A DNA stretch of 7,875 bases from Candidatus Sabulitectum sp. (GTDB lineage Bacteria; Fermentibacterota; Fermentibacteria; Fermentibacterales; JCC-6), in NCBI GenBank assembly GCA_029940175.1, contig JAOZRM010000149.1:1-7875 (forward strand), given 5' to 3'. The notes beneath the pieces were generated by a model that saw nothing but the letters and a program-made list of their open reading frames with translations, searched no databases and was not told where the DNA came from. How positions within the stretch are numbered: position 1 is the stretch's first letter; each line of letters starts with the position of its first letter. Both the position numbers and the translations under genes were made by a program. Shown here piece after piece: positions 1-7,600 of this stretch.

Positions 1-1464
1 CCAATGCCCCCGGGTTTTGAAGAACATGTATGTACAGTCCGTGGTATGAGTGACAGATGTTATGTTGTGGTAAAGGATGAAGACTGGCTTGTTACCATTG
101 ATCAGGCTGATGTTGATTCAATCATTGTGCACTGGGAAGATTCCACTCCCGGGCCGTATTCGGATCAGGGAATCTATGAGATTGACAGCCTTTCTTTCGG
201 CGATCCTCCGGATGAACTTGATAATGACCCGCGAATTTACCTGATGTGGTATGAATTCGGTGTAAATGCCGACGGTTTCTTTTTTGCGTTTGATGAGGAA
301 CCGGATGGTACGTATCCTGAATATCCAAGCAACGAGTGTGAAGTGCTTTATTTGAATCCCACAAGCTCAGGCGGGGCTTCAGGTGATTACATGCATGCAG
401 TGATTGCACACGAGTTTCAGCATATGATCCACTGGAAATACGATGATAATGAGGTGTCATGGGTTAATGAAGGAATGTCTGAACTGGCCATGTGGTTCTA
501 CGGACATCCTGATAATATCTCATCTTTCAACAGCAATCCAGACAACAATTTAACTGTTTGGGACGGTACATGGGCCGATTACATCAAAACCTATCTCTGG
601 TCACTGTATTTCTTTGAGCAGTACGGCGGTCATCCCACGGTTTATGCTCTTGTACACGAACCGCTGAACTCCATGGCAGGATTCGATGCTGTTCTTGACC
701 AGTTCGGGTACACGGAGAATACTGAAGACATATTCATAGACTGGGCAGTTGCCAACTTCCTGGATGATACATCAATAGCAGACGGAAGATACGGTTACGC
801 AGGTGATGATCTCCCGATTTTTTATGCGCCTTCATACTCATCATTTCCAGTTGATGCTACAAAGGCTGTAAAAAACTGGGCAAGTGATTACTACCGTTTC
901 CAGGACATACCATTTCCATACCTGGAGATAACCTTTGATGGTTCTGATGATAACCAGTATGCTACTCGCGTTCTTGTTATTCACGAGACGACTCCTACTG
1001 AGGTTTTTGAATTGAGCCTTGACGGAGCAACGCAAAGTGGAGCAGTTGTAATGAATGATCTCACTTCAGATGACGAAGTGATTCTTGTGGTTACAAGTGT
1101 TTCCAGCTCTGGTGGTCCAACTTACAGCTTTACTGCGGGAGACGCACAGGGAATTGAAACTGATCCCGCACAGCCCGGTGCAGTGTTCAATATGGTTCCA
1201 TCCATGAACCCGTTCAGCAGCACTGTTACTTTTCAATTGAACTGGACTGGCATCTCGGGTGATTACAATCCAACTGTAGACATCTTCGATATACGGGGAA
1301 GAATTGTTAATACCCTTTCTGCAGAAACGGTTTCCGCAGGAACTGCATCTGTGAGGTGGAATGGTGAATTGCAGAATGGAAGTCAGGCTAACGCCGGTAT
1401 CTATTACGCAAGATCCACAGTTGGTGCTGAAGAATGCGCAGTTAAGTTGATGCTGCTCCCCTGA
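1..1464 (+). CDS. Secreted HExxH zinc metalloprotease with FlgD-like C-terminal domain (5' partial)
   Basis: The reading frame is open at the left edge, and the ATG at 4 has no visible ribosome site or signal peptide, so the true start is almost certainly upstream. Counting from that ATG, a zincin motif H136-E137-F-Q-H140 is followed by W-x-N-E156-G-x-S-E160, which makes E156 (or E160) the likely third zinc ligand. This gluzincin-like pattern, with D-x-x-Y/L-rich segments before it, resembles M30 (hyicolysin)/M6-like secreted peptidases. Residues about 390-486 form a beta-rich domain (NPF near 402, 'DIRGRIV', 'VRWNG', 'AGIYYAR') typical of FlgD-like or Por/T9SS-type C-terminal domains that anchor or sort exported proteins. 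It probably cleaves extracellular protein; the substrate is unknown. A terminator follows it, so it is separate from the downstream operon. Peptidase identity is firm; the exact MEROPS family is not. Confidence 0.82.
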   Translation, partial: PMPPGFEEHVCTVRGMSDRCYVVVKDEDWLVTIDQADVDSIIVHWEDSTPGPYSDQGIYEIDSLSFGDPPDELDNDPRIYLMWYEFGVNADGFFFAFDEEPDGTYPEYPSNECEVLYLNPTSSGGASGDYMHAVIAHEFQHMIHWKYDDNEVSWVNEGMSELAMWFYGHPDNISSFNSNPDNNLTVWDGTWADYIKTYLWSLYFFEQYGGHPTVYALVHEPLNSMAGFDAVLDQFGYTENTEDIFIDWAVANFLDDTSIADGRYGYAGDDLPIFYAPSYSSFPVDATKAVKNWASDYYRFQDIPFPYLEITFDGSDDNQYATRVLVIHETTPTEVFELSLDGATQSGAVVMNDLTSDDEVILVVTSVSSSGGPTYSFTAGDAQGIETDPAQPGAVFNMVPSMNPFSSTVTFQLNWTGISGDYNPTVDIFDIRGRIVNTLSAETVSAGTASVRWNGELQNGSQANAGIYYARSTVGAEECAVKLMLLP

Positions 1465-1492
1465 TATCAGGCTACTAAGTTAAACAGTGGTG

Positions 1493-1530
1493 AACCCGCT
1501 CTGCCAGTGATCTGGCTGAGCGGGTTTCTC
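1493..1530 (+). terminator. Rho-independent-like terminator after the protease gene
   Basis: A long hairpin lies 29 bases after the stop codon. The outer 9-bp stem pairs AACCCGCTC (1493-1501) with GAGCGGGTT (1518-1526). An inner 5-bp stem pairs GCCAG (1503-1507) with CTGGC (1512-1516) around a TGAT loop, leaving one T-T mismatch between the stems. The 3' tail (TTTCTCTAATT) is only moderately T-rich. It should separate the protease transcript from the tetR operon. Confidence 0.8.
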
Positions 1531-1655
1531 TAATTATGGAAACCACAGATCAACAAATAATTTTCGTTTTCCGCAATCCAGAGGTTGCTCCATTATCTGA
1601 TGCATGTTAACAGTCAGCAGTACATGATGTTAGAATTTCCTACTAAAACGATTGG
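1531..1655. other. AT-rich intergenic stretch with no recognised gene
   Basis: This is the gap between the terminator and the tetR promoter. I see no convincing coding region, RNA gene or repeat in it. A CAGTCAG at 1611-1617 repeats the right arm of the putative operator (1672-1678) 61 bases upstream; it may be a second half-site or chance. Confidence 0.5.
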
Positions 1656-1684
1656 TTGACAGATTGACCGACAGTCAGAATAAT
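1656..1684 (+). promoter_or_regulatory. Sigma70-type promoter of the tetR-mrp operon
   Basis: The -35 hexamer TTGACA (1656-1661) is a perfect consensus match. A 17-bp spacer leads to AATAAT (1679-1684), which matches TATAAT at five of six positions. The predicted start point is near 1691, giving a leader of about 37 bases before the tetR ATG. No other promoter-like sequence of this quality was seen before the following overlapping genes, so this is probably the main promoter of the whole operon. Confidence 0.7.
1665..1677. promoter_or_regulatory. Putative TetR operator inside the promoter spacer
   Basis: TGACCG-A-CAGTCA is an odd-length palindrome centred on A1671, with five of six arm positions complementary. 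It lies entirely between the -35 and -10 boxes, where a bound dimer would block RNA polymerase. A direct repeat of TTGAC (1656-1660 and 1664-1668) overlaps it. GACxGxCxGTC-like palindromes are common operators of TetR-family proteins. The assignment to the adjacent TetR gene is inference. Confidence 0.55.
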
Positions 1685-1714
1685 TACCGCGATTTTGAGG
1701 ACCCCGAAAATAAA

Positions 1715-1718
1715 AGGA
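1715..1718 (+). promoter_or_regulatory. Ribosome binding site deciding the tetR start
   Basis: AGGA sits nine bases before the ATG at 1728. It supports that start over the in-frame TTG at 1695, which would add eleven residues and lies very close to the predicted transcription start. A further in-frame ATG at 1737 is possible but is spaced less well. Confidence 0.6.
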
Positions 1719-1727
1719 TTTCAGAAT

Positions 1728-2333
1728 ATGACAGAGATGAGAAAGCAGCAGGAAATAACCTTCAGGAAAAATCTGATCATCGATGCGGCAAAGATCATTT
1801 TCTTCCACAAGGGGTTTGAAAATTCAACAATGGAGGATATTGCCCATAAGGCTGGATACAGCAAGGGTTCTCTCTATTCCTACTTCAACAGCAAAAACGA
1901 GATATGCTTTACAATTGTGAATGACTACTTTGCGAAAATCGTGGAATTTATTCAGGAGATAGCAGAAAAGGACATCTCTGGGCTTGAGAAAATAGTAAGA
2001 ATTAAGGAGACATTTGCTGAGGATTACGCAGGAAATTCCAGATTCTGCAACATTTACGAAACCTTCAAGTACCATCGTGATCAATGCTCGGAAGTAGAAA
2101 ATGAAATAGAGATAAATGAATCCTACAATCGGAGGATCAAAGAACTGATCACTGAAATCGTGCAATCCGGTCTTGATGATAAATCCATAAAAAACACAGT
2201 TGATGTGAACAGGCTTTCACAATCTTTCTGGAATGAGAAGAATTGCTTCATCGCAGAAACAATGTTCAGTGAAGTGAATGAGTATGACTACCTGTTCGAT
2301 CTTGTTATTGAGTCTATAACGGAGGAAGTATGA
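1728..2333 (+). CDS. TetR/AcrR-family transcriptional regulator
   Basis: A 201-residue protein, normal for the family. Residues about 12-58 form the TetR DNA-binding domain: 'IIDAAKIIFFHKGFENSTM' leads into the helix-turn-helix 'EDIAHKAGYSKGSLYSYF' (about 36-53), with the usual K-x-G-S-L-Y-x-Y-F recognition helix and the following S-K-N-E. The rest (about 60-201) is the helical ligand-binding and dimerisation domain, which is not conserved enough to name a ligand. It contains four cysteines (C60, C107, C120, C173), so a redox or thiol signal is conceivable but unproven. The stop overlaps the mrpE start by four bases (ATGA), so it is the first gene of the ion-translocation operon and probably represses it and itself through the palindrome at 1665-1677. 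DNA-binding role is firm; target and inducer are inferred. Confidence 0.9.
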   Translation: MTEMRKQQEITFRKNLIIDAAKIIFFHKGFENSTMEDIAHKAGYSKGSLYSYFNSKNEICFTIVNDYFAKIVEFIQEIAEKDISGLEKIVRIKETFAEDYAGNSRFCNIYETFKYHRDQCSEVENEIEINESYNRRIKELITEIVQSGLDDKSIKNTVDVNRLSQSFWNEKNCFIAETMFSEVNEYDYLFDLVIESITEEV

Positions 2334-2824
2334 AAAAAACAAAATCAGCATTTATCGGGGTTGTTATCCTGTTTGCTGTATGGGTAATGCTAACGGATTT
2401 CTCACCGCAGGAAATGATCTTCGGCGGAGCCACAGCTCTGTTGATAGTATTTCTATTTCACAGCAGACTTTCGGTACTTGGGGATGTTAAGCTGAACCCC
2501 AGATCACTTGTCTATATGGTGATGTATCTGTTTGTTTTTATGTGGGAATTGCTGAAATCCAATATTGACGTAGCACTGCGGGTTATTTCTCCCAGACTGC
2601 CCATCAACCCTGGCATTGTCAAGGTGAAAACAAGATTGAAGAGTCCTTTAGGAAGAGCATTTCTGGCAAATTCAATAACTCTTACACCGGGAACTCTCAC
2701 TGTGGAGATGAAAGATGAGTACTTCTACATCCACTGGATAGATGTAACCAGTGAAAATATCGAAGGTGCAACTGAATCAATTGTTTCAAACTTTGAAAAG
2801 TATTTGGAGATTATCTTTGGCTGA
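2330..2824 (+). CDS. mrpE: MrpE/MnhE (MbhA-like) membrane subunit
   Basis: A 164-residue membrane protein, the usual length for MrpE. Hydrophobic segments lie at about 8-22, 27-45 and 60-77, followed by a cytoplasmic domain. Family signatures are 'NPGIVKVKT' (93-101) and 'LANSITLTPGTLTVEM' (112-127), then the 'YIHWIDV' strand. MrpE is a small subunit of Mrp Na+/H+ antiporters and of the Mrp-like membrane arm of Mbh/Mbx complexes (MbhA), where it helps form the sodium-translocating part. The start is supported by GGAGGA at 2321-2326 inside the tetR end. It overlaps tetR by four bases and mrpF by eight. As first structural gene it marks an E-F-G-first order, unlike the ABCDEFG order of classic bacterial mrp operons. 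Confidence 0.93.
   Translation: MKKTKSAFIGVVILFAVWVMLTDFSPQEMIFGGATALLIVFLFHSRLSVLGDVKLNPRSLVYMVMYLFVFMWELLKSNIDVALRVISPRLPINPGIVKVKTRLKSPLGRAFLANSITLTPGTLTVEMKDEYFYIHWIDVTSENIEGATESIVSNFEKYLEIIFG
2806..2809 (+). promoter_or_regulatory. Ribosome binding site for the TTG start of mrpF
   Basis: GGAG within the last codons of mrpE lies seven bases before the TTG at 2817. It favours this TTG over the in-frame ATG at 2751, which would add 22 residues of polar sequence overlapping mrpE that MrpF proteins do not normally carry. Confidence 0.7.
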
Positions 2825-3077
2825 CACAATCTATAATGCTGCGGCAATAATCGCTCTAGTCAGTATTGGACTCACATTCATAAGAATGATCCTGGGACCA
2901 ACTGCTGCAGATCGAACAGTTGCTCTTGATGGTATGACAATCATCACAATATCTCTGATTGTGTACATTGCCTACTATTTGAACAGAATCATTTATCTTG
3001 ATGTTGCAATTGTTTATGCACTGATGAGCTTTATCGGTGTAGTGGCCATTGCACGGTATCTGGAAAGGAGAAAATAA
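2817..3077 (+). CDS. mrpF: MrpF/MnhF (MbhB-like) membrane subunit
   Basis: An 86-residue protein with three transmembrane helices (about 4-24, 37-55, 60-80), the normal MrpF size. The signature 'GPTAADRTVALD' (27-38) contains the conserved G-P-x-x-x-D-R, and 'YLDVAIVYALMSFIGVVA' (60-77) is the typical third helix with a buried aspartate (D62). MrpF forms part of the cation path in Mrp and Mbh-type complexes with MrpE and MrpG. It starts with TTG, overlaps the mrpE stop by eight bases, and ends in TAATG, sharing one base with the mrpG start. The upstream ATG at 2751 is rejected on length and ribosome-site grounds. Confidence 0.93.
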   Translation: MADTIYNAAAIIALVSIGLTFIRMILGPTAADRTVALDGMTIITISLIVYIAYYLNRIIYLDVAIVYALMSFIGVVAIARYLERRK

Positions 3078-3415
3078 TGGAATTGATAGGGTCAATAGTT
3101 ACCTTGACAGGTTCCATTGTGCTGCTCCTGGGTGCTCTTGGAATTGTCAGAATGCCTGATGTTTACAACAGGATGCAGGCCGGAACCAAGGCAACCACAC
3201 TGGGAACGATTCTCTTCCTGATTGGAATCTCTCTTGGACATGCAGAATGCGGCTGTTTCGGAAAAATAGCCATACTTATTGTGTTCGTTCTTGCCACCAA
3301 TCCGGTTTCATCAAATGCTCTTGCAAGGGCTGCTCATTCTGCAGGCATCAAGCTCACAGAGCGTTCTGTGAAAGATGACCTGAAGAGCGATAATGAAAAG
3401 GGGGAAGCGATATGA
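3077..3415 (+). CDS. mrpG: MrpG/MnhG (MbhC-like) membrane subunit
   Basis: A 112-residue protein with three predicted membrane helices (about 4-24, 40-55, 62-75) and a charged cytoplasmic tail. Family signatures are 'RMPDVYNRMQAGTKATTLG' (25-43) and 'ATNPVSSNALARAAHSAG' (73-90). MrpG partners MrpE and MrpF in the ion-translocating membrane arm. AAGGAG (3065-3070) lies six bases before the ATG. It overlaps mrpF by one base and the next gene by four (ATGA). A local 'HAECGCFG' (55-62) places two cysteines beside the third helix, a feature I do not recognise as family-wide. Confidence 0.93.
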   Translation: MELIGSIVTLTGSIVLLLGALGIVRMPDVYNRMQAGTKATTLGTILFLIGISLGHAECGCFGKIAILIVFVLATNPVSSNALARAAHSAGIKLTERSVKDDLKSDNEKGEAI

Positions 3416-3660
3416 TCCCCGTAATAATAATCGGCCTCGGAGTAATTATGCTTGCAGCAGCAGTTGCAGCGATCTACTTTAAAAGCCTGCTTGCATCCAT
3501 CATCAGTGCAGGTGTTATAAGTCTTCTGGCAAGTGTGATCTACCTCATACTCGGCTCTCCTGATGTCGCTATGACAGAAGCATCCATAGGATCAGGGCTC
3601 ACCACCGTGATCTTCCTCTTTGCTCTGCACAGAGTGCGAAAGGGGAAATCAGATGATTAA
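3412..3660 (+). CDS. mbhD: Stand-alone MbhD-type subunit (DUF4040, MrpA C-terminal domain equivalent)
   Basis: An 82-residue protein with three hydrophobic helices (about 3-21, 26-48, 58-72). The motif 'GSPDVAMTEASIGSGLTT' (48-65), including conserved E56, is the hallmark of the MbhD/DUF4040 domain. In classic bacterial Mrp systems this domain is part of the C-terminal end of the very large MrpA; in Mbh/Mbx complexes and some archaeal Mrp systems it is a separate small protein. The separate form here is therefore informative about the type of complex. AAGGGGG (3398-3404) precedes the ATG; it overlaps mrpG by four bases and the next gene by eight. Confidence 0.87.
   Translation: MIPVIIIGLGVIMLAAAVAAIYFKSLLASIISAGVISLLASVIYLILGSPDVAMTEASIGSGLTTVIFLFALHRVRKGKSDD
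3639..3646 (+). promoter_or_regulatory. Ribosome binding site deciding the MbhE-MrpB start
   Basis: AAAGGGGA, with its AGGGG core seven bases before the ATG at 3653, supports this start over the in-frame TTG at 3620. The upstream option would add eleven polar, cysteine-containing residues before the first membrane helix. Confidence 0.65.
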
Positions 3661-4330
3661 GAATATCGCAGTACTTCTGGCTGTGGCTGGACTTCTGATG
3701 ATCTTTCTTCCTGTGATCTCAGGATTCCAGGAGAGAGATAATCTGAATGAACTGGCAGCAGATTATGTAGATGGCTCCATCAATGATCTGGGTACTCCCA
3801 ATGTTGTTACCTCCGTTATAGTGACCTACCGAGGTCTTGATACCCTGGGAGAGGTAACCGTACTCTTTCTTGCCACTGTGGGAGTTGGTCTGCTGTTGAA
3901 GGGCAACAGGGAAGATATGATAAAGATCTCGCCGCTGGAGCTTCTTGAAACCACTTCGTCGGTGCTGGTGGCTTTGATAATGGTTCTGGGGATTTACATT
4001 TTCACCCACGGGCATCTTACCCCGGGCGGTGGATTTCAGGGTGGAGTGGTGATAGCATCGGGCTTCCTCCTACTGATGCTGTCAAAAGTGAATGCAAAAA
4101 TAAGCCATTCCATAATGAATTTTGTTGAGTCATTCTCAGGAGTGGCATATGTGGGTATTGGTATTGCAGGCATCGTCCTGACCATTGGTTTCCTTAACCC
4201 GGGGATACTTCCTCTGGGGCAGTTTGGAGACTTGTTCAGCGCAGGAGCTATTCCGGTTATCTATTCTCTTATAGGCCTGAAGGTTGGTTCAGAACTCACC
4301 AGCATTCTGGTAACAATGAGAGGTGAATAA
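3653..4330 (+). CDS. mrpB: Fused MbhE + MrpB/MnhB (MbhF-like) membrane subunit
   Basis: A 225-residue protein with two recognisable parts. Residues 1-85 look like MbhE: an N-terminal helix, then 'TPNVVTSVIVTYRGLDTLGE' (48-67) and a second helix. Residues 95-225 are an MnhB domain with 'THGHLTPGGGFQGGVV' (118-133) and 'GLKVGSELTSIL' (208-219). In classic Mrp, the MbhE-like segment is the extreme C-terminus of MrpA and MnhB is the separate MrpB protein; in P. furiosus Mbh they are MbhE and MbhF. The fusion is in one uninterrupted frame. The subunit builds the membrane core linking the small E-F-G subunits with MrpC. It overlaps the MbhD-type gene by eight bases and ends TAATG with mrpC. Confidence 0.87.
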   Translation: MIKNIAVLLAVAGLLMIFLPVISGFQERDNLNELAADYVDGSINDLGTPNVVTSVIVTYRGLDTLGEVTVLFLATVGVGLLLKGNREDMIKISPLELLETTSSVLVALIMVLGIYIFTHGHLTPGGGFQGGVVIASGFLLLMLSKVNAKISHSIMNFVESFSGVAYVGIGIAGIVLTIGFLNPGILPLGQFGDLFSAGAIPVIYSLIGLKVGSELTSILVTMRGE

Positions 4331-4689
4331 TGATATCAATGTATACACTGATCCTGGGAATTGCACTTCTTGTAATAGGATTTTATGCAATGCTGACCCG
4401 GAAGAACCTGATCAAGATAGTGATCGGGTTCTCCATTGCTGACACAGGTACTCACATCATTATCGTTTCTCTGGGATACCTCAGAGGCAAGACTGCTCCC
4501 ATCATTGATGGAGCTGTGAATGCTGTGAATGCTGTTCAGGAAGTTGTAGATCCAATCCCTTCAGCCCTGGTGCTTACTGCGATTGTTATCGGTCTTGCTG
4601 TAACCGCAGTGATGCTCAGTTTCATTGTTGAGATGTACAAGAAAAACAAGTCACTTTCAATAGATGACTATCAGGAGTTAAAATGGTAA
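4330..4689 (+). CDS. mrpC: MrpC/MnhC (NuoK-like) membrane subunit
   Basis: A 119-residue protein with three helices (about 4-22, 28-50, 78-100), homologous to NuoK of complex I. Signatures are 'NLIKIVIGFSIADTGTHI' (26-43) and 'DPIPSALVLTAIVIGLA' (74-90). MrpC/MbhG bridges the small subunits and the large antiporter-like subunits. Residues 60-73 ('DGAVNAVNAVQEVV') form a loop between helices two and three. An AGAGG (4319-4323) precedes the ATG, which shares one base with the previous stop (TAATG); ATG 4339 is a weaker alternative. It overlaps the next gene by seven bases. Confidence 0.93.
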   Translation: MISMYTLILGIALLVIGFYAMLTRKNLIKIVIGFSIADTGTHIIIVSLGYLRGKTAPIIDGAVNAVNAVQEVVDPIPSALVLTAIVIGLAVTAVMLSFIVEMYKKNKSLSIDDYQELKW

Positions 4690-7600
4690 GCCCTATATAC
4701 ATACTCATACTTTCGTTGGCTGTTGGATTCCTGCTGTCGATTCTTGATAAGGGTGGAAGAAAACTGTCACTTACAGCATTTTACGGAGTTCTTACCTTTA
4801 ATGTTGCAGTAATAGCAGACTGGCTTTACAGGCTGGTTTTTCTTCATGTACCCGCGCTGGTAATTAATACTGCCGGTTTCAATGCCCCGATCTCCATCAA
4901 CCTGGAGCTGGGAATAACCGAAGCATTCGTGTTGCTGCTGGCAAACCTTACAGCATTGCTGGCTGCGGTCTACCTGCTTAAGAAGTTTAAAGAGGGTCGG
5001 GTTTCCTCGCTGATCCTTTATCTGGTTCTTATCATGGGAGTGAATGGTCTGGTGATGACACAGGATCTTTTCAACATGTTCGTATTTCTTGAGATCCTTT
5101 CCATCTCCACATTTGCTCTTACAACCATAACAAAGACCTCAAAAACACTCTCTGCCGGCTTCAAATACATGATCGCCGGGGGGGTTGCATCCACATTCTT
5201 CCTGCTGGGGGTAGTCTTTGTTTACTACTTTACAGGAAGTTTGAATCTGGGCTTTCTGCAGGCCGGACAGTTTACAAATACCGGACTGATCGCTTTGTTC
5301 ATGCTTTCAGTTGCGGTTTTCATTGAGCTGAAACCCTTCCCTGCCAACGGCTGGGCACTTGACGTGTATCAGTCTGTTGACTCGGGTATTGTGTCGGTGA
5401 TAGCAGTTGTTAATTCAGCAGCAATAGGGTTTGTTTTCTATAAAATAATGCCGCTGCTGCCACAGAATTTCCTTACTGTTTTCGGTATTGCAGGTGTTGT
5501 CACATTCTTCTTTTCCAACATGATGGGCCTGAAGCAGGAGAATGCGAAGAGACTGCTTGGATATTCTTCAATAGGTCAGATGGGCCTTTTGCTGGCCATA
5601 CTGGTTTTCACTGCAAATGTTCCAGCGAACATCAGGTACCTGATAATCGGCGGGTTGTTTCTTAATCACCTGATATCCAAAGCAGGCCTTTTCTGGCTGG
5701 CGGGAATAGTTAAGCAGGATAAGATCAAGAACTGGGGTGTTCTTCGGAACAACAAACCTCTTCTGGTTTTGTTCGGGCTGTTCATTTTTGCCCTTTCGGG
5801 TCTTCCTCCTTTCGCCGGTTTCTGGGCAAAGTGGGAGTTTGTAAAAGTACTTGTAGACGCAAAGATGTTTTTTGTATTGACCTCTGTTCTGGTAGGATCT
5901 CTTTTCGAGTTGATCTTTCTGTTCAGATGGTTCACGTCTGTGGTGAAAGACACAGATACTGCAAGCGAGCCATTGGTTTCTCCAGGAAAGAGCAAGGCAG
6001 CTCCTGTGATTGTATTCGGCCTTCTGGCTGTGATCACTTCCTTTGGAATAATAAGATTCTTCTATCAGTTCCACTGGATACAGGTTCTGCCTGTACTAGC
6101 GGTTCTTGTAATTACTCTTATAGATTTCCTGCCTTCAAAGCTGAAGGGATTCCTTTCTCTGGCTACAGTGGCAGGGTACGCAAGTTACCTGTATCCGCTT
6201 CTAGAGAGCAACATCCAGCTTTTCTTCGGAGTGATATTCATAATAGGCAGTGCTGTTAACCTTATCAGTACACTGAACAGGAAGAATCAGAGCAAAGGCT
6301 TTTACGGCTTTCTGCTCATGATGATATTCTCCTTTGGAAATCTACTGATCGCATCAACATATCTGGAGTTTTTCCTGAGCTGGGAATTCATGACCATATC
6401 ATCTTTCCTTCTTATTCTGAGAGGGCAGAAGGCACAAAGGGCTTCTCTGATGTACATGATCTTCTCAACAGCAGGAGCTTACCTGATAATGGTGGGGTTC
6501 AGTTTTGCACCGGCACTGACATCGGCATCTGCTCTGATACAGTCAATTGCAGAAGTGAATCTGCCCTTGATCTCAATAATTGTACTGGCCATAGGATTTA
6601 TGATTAAATCCGGTTCACTGGGAGTACATATCTGGCTGCCGGAGGCCCATGCTGAAGCAGAATCGGATGTTTCATCCTTCATTTCGGCAATACTGCTGAA
6701 GGCCGGTGTATTTGGATTGCTGATGGTTGCAATTTCTTATGTGAGCCACGCACCATCCTTTGATGTGTTCTACTGGATCGGCTGGATCGGTGTGCTTACC
6801 GCTCTTGTGGGAGCCTTCATGGCCTCCTTCCAGGAAGATGCAAAAAGACTGCTGGCGTATTCCAGCATGAGTCAGGTTGGTTACGTAGTAGCTGCCCTTG
6901 CTCTGATAACCCACCTGGGCTGGGTAACAGCGATGTATCTTGCTTTCAATCACATGATGTTCAAGTCTGCGCTGTTCATTGCAATTGCAGGTATTTACTA
7001 CCGTACTCACACAAGAACAATGTACAAAATGGGTGGTCTGATCTCGAAGATGCCCTGGACGTACATGACGGTGCTTATGGCGATAATCGCAGTTTCCGGT
7101 GTGCCGCCTCTGTCGGGATTCGGCGGAAAATGGCTCACCTACACTGCATTTATCACAAAAGGCTGGTACCTGCAGGCAGGAGTTCTTTTCTTCGCTTCCG
7201 GTGTGAGTTTTCTCTATCTGTATCGTTTGATCCATACCATCTTCCTTGGCCAGTTGAAGTATGAGCACCAGAACATCAAGGAAGCCCCGGTGTGGTTCAT
7301 CATACCACAGTACATTTTTCTGGGGGGGATCATGGCGATATCCATGTTCCCGAATCTGATAATTAAACCTCTTAATTCCATTGCCATGCGTTACTTTGAT
7401 TCGTCAATACAGATCGATGGACTGACAATCATAAGTGATCTGGGTTACTGGAATGGAAATATGGTAATGTATGTGACAATGGGTTTGTTTGCAGTACCAT
7501 TCATTCTGCTTATGCTTGTAAAAGGCAAAACTCAGAAGGTAAAGCAATTCAACATTGTCTATGCTGCAGAAAGACCGGAATCCCCTCAGACAACCCATAT

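Noticed and set aside
1604..1626. CATGT / ACATG inverted repeat upstream of the promoter
   Set aside because: The stem is only five base pairs with a 14-base loop, expected by chance in AT-rich intergenic DNA.
1614..1808. Minus-strand open frame of 64 codons over the tetR promoter region
   Set aside because: It runs antisense through the promoter and tetR start, has no ribosome site, and its translation resembles no protein I know.
2751..2816. Upstream in-frame ATG for mrpF adding 22 residues
   Set aside because: It has no good ribosome site, lies deep in mrpE, and adds sequence absent from normal MrpF; TTG 2817 has GGAG at ideal spacing.
5568..6074. Long minus-strand open frames of 168 and 123 codons within the fusion gene, and a 142-codon plus-strand frame at 5831
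   Set aside because: They are shadows of the strongly conserved antiporter frame; compositions are Lys/Gln/Arg/Cys-rich and without domains.
6672..7268. Minus-strand open frame of 198 codons in the second antiporter half
   Set aside because: It lies opposite highly conserved motifs of unit 2, is rich in His/Cys from antisense reading of membrane codons, and has no recognisable domain.
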